Assembly: GCA_041228345.1 (NCBI GenBank)
Contig: CP166131.1
Location: forward strand, 992,001-1,056,000
Direction of reading: 5' to 3'
DNA: 64,000 nucleotides
Origin: Alphaproteobacteria bacterium LSUCC0396
GTDB taxonomy: Bacteria > Pseudomonadota > Alphaproteobacteria > Puniceispirillales > Puniceispirillaceae
Position 1 is the first letter of the stretch, and each line of letters starts with the position of its first letter. The notes below the pieces were generated by a model, which ran no database searches, was not told where the DNA came from, and saw nothing but the letters and a program-made list of their open reading frames with translations. Below are positions 9,374 through 16,444 of the stretch, piece by piece. The translations under genes and the position numbers were made by a program.

Positions 9374-9408
9374 GCCGCCCCTCGCGAGGAACCGGCATAA
9401 AGGGCGGC
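9374..9408 (-). terminator. Intercistronic hairpin between potF and potG
   Basis: GCCGCCC (9374-9380) and GGGCGGC (9402-9408) form a 7-bp GC stem, with an internal CCTCGCGAGG palindrome. There is no U-tract, so it is more likely an mRNA-stabilising or attenuating hairpin after potF than a full terminator. Confidence 0.5.
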
Positions 9409-9429
9409 CGAGGCTTTTGTTTTTATGCC

Positions 9430-10515
9430 CTAGCCACCGCTGGTAAAGCGTGACCATACCCGATTGACAATCCGGTCAAGCGCGGCGTCATAGACCGGCG
9501 TGACAAACAGATTTTTGCGTGTTTCCTTGCTTGGATAGATGCCCGGATGCGACAGAATCTCAGGGTCAATCTTTGCTTCAGCAGCTTCGTTACCACTAGC
9601 GTACCAGACATAATTGACGTTATTTGCCGCCACATCAGCCCGCATCATGTAATCAATAAACCGATATGCATTATCGACATTCTTTGCATCAGCCGGGATT
9701 GCCATCATGTCAAACCACATATTCGTGCCTTCGGATGGAATGTAATAATTGATCACATGACCATTATTGGCTTCCTCGGCGCGCGCTGCCGCCTGAAACG
9801 CATCACCTGACCACATGATCGCGGCACAGATATCACCATTCGCCATATCATTGATTGACTGGCTGGAATGGATATAGCGCAAATGCGGACGCACCTTGTT
9901 TAGCACCGCACCAGCATCTTCGAATAATTTGGCATCGGTTGTGTCGCCCGGCTGGCCCAAATAGGCAATGACGTTTGGCAGCACATCGGTTGGCGCATCC
10001 AAGATCGCCACACCGCAATCGGCCAGTTTGGCAGCGTTTGCCGGATCAAGGATCAGGCTCCAGCTATCAGTTGGCGCATTATCGCCAAGCCGTTCGGCAA
10101 TTTTCTTTTCATTATAGGCAATGCCAGTTGTTCCCCACATATAAACCAGACCGGCCTTGTCGTCTTGCATCTGCTTGTTCGCCAATGACTGCACCTGCGG
10201 GTTTTGGTTTTTAGCATTGGCAATGCGGCTGTAATCCATGTCGGCATAAACACCTGACTGGCGGCCACGCGCCAGAAAATCGGCGGTTGGCACAACAAGA
10301 TCATAACCTGATGATCCGGCTGACATTTTGGCTTCGAGCACTTCGTTGGAATCATAGACATCATAAGTCACGTCAATGCCGGTTTCAGCCTTGAAATTGG
10401 CGATTGTGTCCTCGGCGATATAATCCGACCAGTTATAGATATTTAACTTGCCGTCAGCATATGCTGCGCCACTTGCTAAAACGCTGATCATCGTCAGCAA
10501 TAAAGTTTTCTTCAT
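9430..10515 (-). CDS. potF: Periplasmic putrescine/spermidine-binding protein PotF
   Basis: A 361-residue solute-binding protein with a signal peptide (MKKTLLLTMISVLASGAAYA, cleavage near ADG). The mature start KLNIYNWSDYIAEDTI is the hallmark of PotD/PotF proteins. The ATG at 10515 is chosen because AGGAGG stands at good spacing before it (10522-10527 region). An in-frame upstream ATG at 10548 would add 11 non-signal residues. First gene of potFGHI. Substrate is putrescine or spermidine, and the sequence alone does not decide which. Confidence 0.93.
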   Translation of the reverse strand: MKKTLLLTMISVLASGAAYADGKLNIYNWSDYIAEDTIANFKAETGIDVTYDVYDSNEVLEAKMSAGSSGYDLVVPTADFLARGRQSGVYADMDYSRIANAKNQNPQVQSLANKQMQDDKAGLVYMWGTTGIAYNEKKIAERLGDNAPTDSWSLILDPANAAKLADCGVAILDAPTDVLPNVIAYLGQPGDTTDAKLFEDAGAVLNKVRPHLRYIHSSQSINDMANGDICAAIMWSGDAFQAAARAEEANNGHVINYYIPSEGTNMWFDMMAIPADAKNVDNAYRFIDYMMRADVAANNVNYVWYASGNEAAEAKIDPEILSHPGIYPSKETRKNLFVTPVYDAALDRIVNRVWSRFTSGG

Positions 10516-10670
10516 TGGTTCCTCCTTGTTTTGCGACCTATTATTCATCTGATCTGGTGCCGCAGATAAACATAAATCACTGGTTCATCGAATAAAAACG
10601 TCTCATATATTACTTTAAAATTAAAAAATCGCGGGTTTTTATTGTCCCGGGGCGATTATAGAGAAGCCCG

Positions 10671-12041
10671 TTAAACTTGATCAAGATAACTGTGATATTC
10701 GAACGGTGAAACATCGCCCGAAAATCGCAGTAATTCTTGGCGCTTACAATCGACAAACATATCACGCAACGTTACCGGCAACATCCGGGCGATTAACGGG
10801 CTTTCAGCGAAACGGTCAATCGCCGCTTCCCAACGCGTTGGGATTACAGGCAAATCAAGCGCATAAGCACTTGTTGACAATGGCTCTGGCGGTGATTTTA
10901 GATCTTCAATACCGGTTAACATTGCCGCCAAAATCGTTGCCAAGACCAGATATGGGTTCGTATCTGCACCCGATACACGATGTTCGATACGGCGCTGGCT
11001 TGGCGGGCCAAGCGGCACCCGAATTGCCGCCGTTCGATTTTCATACCCCCAGCAAACGCTCATTGGTGCGTGTGATTCGATCGCAAACCGGCGATACGAA
11101 TTCTGGTGCGGCGCAAAAACCAGCATCGAATCGGCAAGACCAGACAAACCGCCGGCGATGGCATGGCGAAGTGTCTCACTTCCAGTCTCGCCGCCATCGT
11201 CAAAGACATTGCGTCCCGCGCCATCAAGCAGGCTGATATGCAAATGCATTCCATTGCCCGGCCTGTCGATGTAGGGTTTGGCCATAAAGCTGGCGGCAAG
11301 TCCGTATTTCCGCGCCACCCCCTTGGCAATCTGTTTGAAAAAGGCCGCATCATCAGCAGCTTTCATGGCATCGGTGGAATGCAGCAGGTTAATCTCAAAC
11401 TGGCCAAGACCCGCCTCACTGATCGTTGTGTCAGCTTCAATCATCTGCAACTGGCAAGCTGCATAGATTTCATTGATCAACGCATCATGGTCATTCACCT
11501 CATCGATCGCCAAGGCGCCATCCCGGATGGGCTTTGCACCGGTTAGCGGCGAGACCGGCGTATCTGGTGCGCCATCAGACCCGCCTTGCGGATCGGCGAG
11601 ATAAAATTCCAGTTCAATGCCAACGACCGGGTAAAGATCCCGTGCGGCGAACCTATCTAAAACCATACCAAGCGCGTTGCGGGCATCACCAGCAAATGGG
11701 GTGCCGTCATTTTCCATCAGGCAAAGCGGCACCAAAGCCGTGGGTTGATCAGTCCATGGCATTGGCAACGGGCCACGGCCTGTCCAAAAACAGCCGCCGT
11801 CAGAATCGCCAGTTTCAAAAACCCATTTGCTATTCGCAATATCACGGCCCCAAATATCCAGATTGGCGGTCGATAGAGGCATACGAACACCGCCCTTTGT
11901 AACCTTCTTTAACTGGTTGCGCGGGACACGCTTGCCGCGCAGCACCCCATTAAGGTCAAAAACAGCGGCGCGTAAATTGCCGATCTCAGGATTATGTGCA
12001 AGCCAGGCCGCAGTGTTAAACTCGCCCTCAAAATCACCCAT
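10671..12041 (-). CDS. puuA: Glutamine synthetase-like gamma-glutamyl-polyamine ligase (PuuA type), copy 2
   Basis: Second PuuA/SpuI-type glutamate-amine ligase, 456 residues from ATG 12041. A GAGAG ribosome site precedes this ATG. ATGs at 12068 and 12095 in frame would add up to 18 residues (LKRDT.. region). Motifs are GIELEFYL, MHLHIS, SYRRFAIESHAP and RIEHRVSGADTNPYLVLATILAA. It lies upstream of potF on the same strand with a 155-bp gap, so it may have its own promoter. The sequence is clearly divergent from copy 1, so they are old paralogues rather than a recent duplication. They probably act on different polyamines. Confidence 0.8.
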   Translation of the reverse strand: MGDFEGEFNTAAWLAHNPEIGNLRAAVFDLNGVLRGKRVPRNQLKKVTKGGVRMPLSTANLDIWGRDIANSKWVFETGDSDGGCFWTGRGPLPMPWTDQPTALVPLCLMENDGTPFAGDARNALGMVLDRFAARDLYPVVGIELEFYLADPQGGSDGAPDTPVSPLTGAKPIRDGALAIDEVNDHDALINEIYAACQLQMIEADTTISEAGLGQFEINLLHSTDAMKAADDAAFFKQIAKGVARKYGLAASFMAKPYIDRPGNGMHLHISLLDGAGRNVFDDGGETGSETLRHAIAGGLSGLADSMLVFAPHQNSYRRFAIESHAPMSVCWGYENRTAAIRVPLGPPSQRRIEHRVSGADTNPYLVLATILAAMLTGIEDLKSPPEPLSTSAYALDLPVIPTRWEAAIDRFAESPLIARMLPVTLRDMFVDCKRQELLRFSGDVSPFEYHSYLDQV

Positions 12042-12277
12042 GGTGTCTCTCTTCAATATTTTCGTCATTTGACGCCGCAATGCAGAGAAATTCAAGGCTA
12101 ATCGCAGCCCAATCTAAAAGTATGGAGCCAATAAACCAGTATGGAGCCAATATACCAACCTAGAAAAGGCATAGCGGTCAGTTTTGCGACGCAATCTGCC
12201 TTACACCACAAGCACCCACCGAGACACCCACCACAGGCACCCACCGTTGAACCTGACAAACCGCCTGTATTCTATGG

Positions 12278-12306
12278 TTTACACTATGCGCCATTGCCGC
12301 TATAAA
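12278..12306 (+). promoter_or_regulatory. Sigma-70-type promoter for the pyrophosphatase gene
   Basis: TTTACA (12278-12283), a spacer of exactly 17 bp and TATAAA (12301-12306), 72 bp before the hppA ATG. A GC-rich inverted repeat (GGCGG..CCGCC, ~12311-12330) lies in the leader. The remainder of the 12042-12377 gap holds a 19-bp direct duplication (AGTATGGAGCCAATA at 12119 and 12138) and CACCCACC-rich sequence, but no gene. Confidence 0.6.
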
Positions 12307-12377
12307 CGCGGCGGTTTCGCGCCGCCCCAAAGCAGTCCGACGGCGCGCACATTTTTATCAAGCAAGAGGATCTTTTC

Positions 12378-14387
12378 ATGCTTACAAATGCACTTCTGCC
12401 GATCGCCTTTGGCGCCGTCGGTATGATCGCTGCCTTTCTGATCTACGCCAACATCCTAAAAACACCGTCTGGCGAAGGCAGGGTAAAAGAAATTGCCGAT
12501 GAAATTCATCTCGGCGCCATGGTGTTCATGGCCAGCGAATATAAGCGTCTGGCAATTTTCTGTTTAATTTGTATCGTAGCGCTTTACGCCAGCCTCGGCA
12601 TCGACACGGCCATCGCCTTTACACTGGGCGCTGTCTGTTCTGGAACCGCTGGCTATATTGGTATGTACTCGGCCACTAAAGCAAACGTCAGAACGGCTGT
12701 AGCGGCGAACACCAGAGGTGCATCAGCTGCGCTCAACGTCGCCTTTTTTGGTGGCTCAATCATGGGCCTTACCGTGGCGTCAATGGGTTTGCTCGGCATC
12801 GGTGTTCTGTACCATTTTATGGGAGGTACAGCGCATGGCGTCGAATCAATCGAAGGCTTTGCGATGGGCGGCTCGTCAGTCGCGTTGTTCAGCCGCGTCG
12901 GTGGCGGTATCTTTACCAAAAGTGCCGATGTGGGTGCTGACCTTGTTGGTAAGGTTGAGGCAGGTATTCCTGAAGACGATCCTCGCAACCCGGCTGTTAT
13001 CGCCGATAACGTTGGTGATAACGTTGGTGACGTTGCCGGTATGGGTTCGGACATTTTCGAATCATATTGCGGTGCGATGATTGCGTCGATTGCGCTTGCA
13101 GCGTCAATGTCGATGGAAAATATTGCCATGCTCGGTGGTGATCAGGCAGTGCTTCAGTTCATGCCATTGGCGCTGGCGTCACTCGGTTTGGTCTGCTCGC
13201 TCGTTGGTATCTTTGCGGTAAAAATGTTCTCACACAAAAGCGCCGATGTTGCATTGCGCTTTGGCACAATCGGATCAGCCGTTATCTTTATCGGCGCTGC
13301 CTACTTCCTGATTGCCGCGATGGGCGGTGCCAATGGTATTTGGGTTGCGGTTCTGGTTGGTGCGATTGGCGGCATTGTTGTCGGTCTTGTCACCGAATAT
13401 TACACCGGCGGTGCCCCCGTTCGCAAAATCGCGAAGGATGGTGAGACTGGCCCAGCAACAGTTATGATTTCTGGTCTGGCCACCGGCATGCAGTCAGTTG
13501 CCATCCCGGTATTGACCATTGCAGCAATTATCTATTGTGCGAATGAAGCGGCCGGCCTTTACGGTGTTGGTCTTGCAGCTGTTGGTATGTTGTCGACGGT
13601 TGGCATCACCATGGCAATTGATGCCTATGGCCCCGTTGCTGATAATGCTGGCGGTATCGCGGAAATGGCGAATATGGGTAAAGAAACCCGGGAAATCACC
13701 GACTCGCTTGACGAGGTCGGTAACTCAACAGCAGCCATTGGTAAAGGCTTTGCCATCAGCGCCGCAGCCCTTGCGGCTCTGGCTCTGATCAGCGCCTATA
13801 TCGCCAAGGTCAGCAATGGTAACCCGGACTTTGTCCTTGCCATTAACGATCCGATGGTTCTGTGCGGTATGTTCATTGGTGGTATCTTCCCGTTCCTTGT
13901 CAGTGCAATGACAATGACTGCGGTTGGTGATGCGGCGTTTGACATGATCGTTGAGGTTCGTCGTCAGTTCAAAGAAATCCCCGGCCTTCTTGAGGGTACC
14001 GCTAAGCCTGACACAGCCCGCTGTGTTGACATTGCGACCAGAGCGGCGCTTCGCAAGATGATCATGCCTGGTTCAATGGCTGTGCTTGCGCCTGTCGTCA
14101 TCGGCTTCGGCCTTGGGCCAAAGGCGCTCGGCGGTATGCTTGCCGGTGCATTGGTCTGCTGTGTGATGATGGCACTGATGATGGCGAATGCCGGTGGTGC
14201 GTGGGATAACGCCAAGAAATATGTCGAAAAGGGCAACCTTGGCGGCAAAGGATCTGACGTCCATAAGGCAGCTGTTGTTGGCGATACCGTTGGCGACCCG
14301 CTGAAAGACACTTCAGGCCCAGCGATGAACATCCTGATCAACGTGATGGCTATTGTCAGCCTTGTGATCTCGCCGCTTTTGGTGTGA
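12378..14387 (+). CDS. hppA: Membrane-bound ion-pumping pyrophosphatase, K+-dependent type
   Basis: A 669-residue integral membrane pyrophosphatase with about 16 helices. It hydrolyses cytoplasmic pyrophosphate and pumps H+ (or Na+) out. Catalytic motifs are DNVGDNVGD (about residue 211) and [13 protein letters not shown] near the C terminus. At the cation-control site (about residues 449-458) the sequence is [10 protein letters not shown]. Alanine in place of the lysine of GNTTKA is the signature of K+-requiring enzymes. Na+ versus H+ pumping cannot be read from sequence alone. It is a single-gene unit: promoter at 12278, AGAGGA ribosome site, and a strong terminator directly downstream. Confidence 0.92.
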   Translation: MLTNALLPIAFGAVGMIAAFLIYANILKTPSGEGRVKEIADEIHLGAMVFMASEYKRLAIFCLICIVALYASLGIDTAIAFTLGAVCSGTAGYIGMYSATKANVRTAVAANTRGASAALNVAFFGGSIMGLTVASMGLLGIGVLYHFMGGTAHGVESIEGFAMGGSSVALFSRVGGGIFTKSADVGADLVGKVEAGIPEDDPRNPAVIADNVGDNVGDVAGMGSDIFESYCGAMIASIALAASMSMENIAMLGGDQAVLQFMPLALASLGLVCSLVGIFAVKMFSHKSADVALRFGTIGSAVIFIGAAYFLIAAMGGANGIWVAVLVGAIGGIVVGLVTEYYTGGAPVRKIAKDGETGPATVMISGLATGMQSVAIPVLTIAAIIYCANEAAGLYGVGLAAVGMLSTVGITMAIDAYGPVADNAGGIAEMANMGKETREITDSLDEVGNSTAAIGKGFAISAAALAALALISAYIAKVSNGNPDFVLAINDPMVLCGMFIGGIFPFLVSAMTMTAVGDAAFDMIVEVRRQFKEIPGLLEGTAKPDTARCVDIATRAALRKMIMPGSMAVLAPVVIGFGLGPKALGGMLAGALVCCVMMALMMANAGGAWDNAKKYVEKGNLGGKGSDVHKAAVVGDTVGDPLKDTSGPAMNILINVMAIVSLVISPLLV

Positions 14388-14408
14388 TCGCATAGCGATA
14401 GAATATGA

Positions 14409-14439
14409 AACCGGCTCTGGCGACAGGGCCGGTTTTTTT
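14409..14439 (+). terminator. Rho-independent terminator of hppA
   Basis: AACCGGC (14409-14415) pairs with GCCGGTT (14428-14434) and is followed by TTTTTTT. It begins 21 bp after the hppA stop. Confidence 0.85.
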
Positions 14440-14527
14440 ATGCCTAAACTCCGGCCGTGGTAGCGCCCATGCCCAAGTCAGTAAACCCGCGCTACTATGC
14501 CCCGATAAACGGCCACCGGCCCACAAG

Positions 14528-14616
14528 CATTAGGCACGCATCAGGCACGCATTAGGCAAACAGGCATAAACGGCGATCCCTTTATTGGCGATCCCTTTAT
14601 TGGTGAGCATATTATT
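14528..14616. repeat. Short tandem duplications between two terminators
   Basis: Two clusters lie in the 392-bp gap between hppA and soeC. AGGCACGC-type 11-bp units run ~14530-14560. GGCGATCCCTTTATT is repeated at 14572-14586 and 14587-14601, with a degenerate third copy to 14616. No gene is seen in this gap. Confidence 0.8.
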
Positions 14617-14678
14617 GGTCTTTTTAGTAAGAGGTCTGTTGCGGCACATAATCGGCAACAATGATACGCGCGCATAAA

Positions 14679-14702
14679 AAAACCGGCACTAAAGCCGGTT
14701 TT
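14679..14702 (-). terminator. Terminator of the pta-soeABC operon (bidirectional shape)
   Basis: AAAACCGGC (14679-14687), a 6-nt loop and GCCGGTTTT (14694-14702), with A/T runs on both sides. It lies 78 bp past the soeC stop and can act on either strand. Confidence 0.8.
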
Positions 14703-14749
14703 TATCTGTTAGTCACAGCGGTTACAACAGCTAGCCAAAGCCTCTTAAT

Positions 14750-14794
14750 CTACTGCTGCTGGATCTAATGCTGCTGAATCTAGTGCTGCTGGCC
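14750..14794. repeat. 15-bp tandem triplication of the soeC 3' end including its stop codon
   Basis: Three 15-bp copies (14750-14764, 14765-14779, 14780-14794) of CTAxTGCTGCTGxxx. On the minus strand each unit ends in TAG and the unit length keeps frame. The true soeC end (GQQH-stop) is therefore followed by two extra in-frame copies, each with its own stop. Confidence 0.85.
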
Positions 14795-15694
14795 ATAATA
14801 AAGGCTGACGGTATGTTTTGCTTCGGCAAAAAACAACCAGCGCTCGACAAACACACCGGCAATATGCGCGGCAAGAGCAATGCCAAGCCCGATAACCGAT
14901 GCGGCATCAATAATGACCAATAAGCAGGGCACCCCGCCGCCAAGGCCAAGCGCAATCAGCCGCAATTGTGCCGCGTGCTTGCGCGCAACCACAAAGCCCA
15001 TCTCATGCTGAAGATAGTTTTCCGAGGTATGCGGCGGCATGATGCTACGCACCGTGCCAAGACTGCCAAGGCCGGTTGCCGAGGCCAGAGTACTGCCCGA
15101 CCCTTCGGCACCAGCAAGCTGCCACCAGACCAGCTTGACACCCCATGCAGATGCCATCGCCAGCAGAACCACCATTTCAAATGCGGCGCCATTCGCCTGA
15201 CCCAGCACAGCAAGCAGAAATAATATTGCCAAGAGGCCGCCCGCAGCCGCGAACATCAAATAGCAGATCGGCGTCAACGGGTGATGCCAACGCGCCACCG
15301 TCTTCAGTGACGCATAGATCATCGAGGTCGCATAGACTGTTACCGCCATCAGGGCAGCCGCGGCAATATTCATCCAAAGCGGCGGCGTTCCAACCGCAAA
15401 TAAATGCCAGCCCCATCCGACCAGTGTTAGCATCGCCAGAACCGCCAGAACACCCTCGCGTGACAGCCAGCTGCTGCGCCATTGGCTAAGCGCACGCCAG
15501 GCGCGTTCAGGGTGACCAAGATGCAATGTCGAGCTTAGCAGGCCAGCCCCGATCAACAGCAGAACAATGCCGCCAACACCAAAAATATGCTGCGGCTGAG
15601 CCAGATCGACAAACCCTAAAACCACCCAAGCGGCAAGGCCAAAGCCGAGACCAGAGATCGATGTAAAGAAAATAATTGACCATGCAGGACGCAT
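14780..15694 (-). CDS. soeC: Membrane anchor subunit of a SoeABC-type sulfite dehydrogenase (DmsC family)
   Basis: A 304-residue DmsC-family membrane anchor with about eight hydrophobic segments. It begins RPAWSIIFFTSISGLGFGLAAWVVLG. It would bind quinone and hold the SoeAB subunits on the cytoplasmic face. It follows soeB after 5 bp. DMSO-reductase anchoring is the alternative, but the catalytic subunit here lacks a Tat signal and the operon is headed by a phosphate acyltransferase, which fits sulfite oxidation after sulfonate breakdown. The 3' end is triplicated (repeat at 14750). Confidence 0.75.
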   Translation of the reverse strand: MRPAWSIIFFTSISGLGFGLAAWVVLGFVDLAQPQHIFGVGGIVLLLIGAGLLSSTLHLGHPERAWRALSQWRSSWLSREGVLAVLAMLTLVGWGWHLFAVGTPPLWMNIAAAALMAVTVYATSMIYASLKTVARWHHPLTPICYLMFAAAGGLLAILFLLAVLGQANGAAFEMVVLLAMASAWGVKLVWWQLAGAEGSGSTLASATGLGSLGTVRSIMPPHTSENYLQHEMGFVVARKHAAQLRLIALGLGGGVPCLLVIIDAASVIGLGIALAAHIAGVFVERWLFFAEAKHTVSLYYGQQH

Positions 15695-15699
15695 CTAAC

Positions 15700-16443
15700 T
15701 TACCCCAGCTTTTCCAAAGTTGAATCGACCCATTTCCAGAAACCTGACGGGGTTGCCTCATCAGCCATCGCCAAAAGTGACATCGGCGTGTCATTCGCGG
15801 CACGGCGCGGGCGCGGCGGCAGATATTTATTGACCGGTTTGGTATTCTGTTCGGGCATCAAATCGACCCCACCACGGGCAGCAACCAGCAAGCTAACCTC
15901 TGAATTCGGGTCGCCAAGATCACCAAAATGACGCGCATTGGTCGGACAGGTCCGCACACAAGCGGGCACTTGATCTTCAGCTGGCAGATTATCGTTATAA
16001 ATACGGTCAACGCACAGCGTACATTTCTTCATCACGCCTTCAGCCGGATCCATTTCACGGGCACCATATGGGCATGACCATGCACACAGCCCGCACCCAA
16101 TGCACCAATCCTCATTCACCAGCACAATGCCATCTTCCTTGCGTTTGAAGGATGCGCCGGTCGGGCAAACAGTCACGCATGGCGCATCTTCGCAATGCAG
16201 ACATGATTTCGGAAAATGCACAACCTTGGCATCAGCACCAGTGCCCGCCTCAAACGCATGAACACGGTTTAGCCATGCGCCCGTCGGCTTGGCACCATAT
16301 GCGTCAGCATCGGCCAATGGCGCCCCATATCCAGACGTGTTCCATTCCTTACAATTGACCACACAAGCCTGACAACCAACACAGATATCTAGGTCGATAA
16401 CAAGGCCCAGCTTGATGGCCGATGGTTCCGGTAAACTTGTCAT
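15700..16443 (-). CDS. soeB: Iron-sulfur subunit of a SoeABC-type sulfite dehydrogenase
   Basis: A 247-residue electron-transfer protein with four [4Fe-4S] cysteine clusters. The first is C21-x2-C24-x2-C27-x3-C31 (CVGCQACVVNC). The others are in CLHCEDAPCVTVCP, CIGCGLCAWSCP and CTLCVDRI..CVRTCP. It passes electrons from the molybdenum subunit to the membrane anchor. The start is ATG 16443, one base after the soeA stop (TGA-T-ATG). The frame runs open further upstream inside soeA, but that stretch is only the shadow of soeA. No Tat signal is present, so it is cytoplasmic like its partner. Confidence 0.8.
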   Translation of the reverse strand: MTSLPEPSAIKLGLVIDLDICVGCQACVVNCKEWNTSGYGAPLADADAYGAKPTGAWLNRVHAFEAGTGADAKVVHFPKSCLHCEDAPCVTVCPTGASFKRKEDGIVLVNEDWCIGCGLCAWSCPYGAREMDPAEGVMKKCTLCVDRIYNDNLPAEDQVPACVRTCPTNARHFGDLGDPNSEVSLLVAARGGVDLMPEQNTKPVNKYLPPRPRRAANDTPMSLLAMADEATPSGFWKWVDSTLEKLG

Positions 16444-16444
16444 A

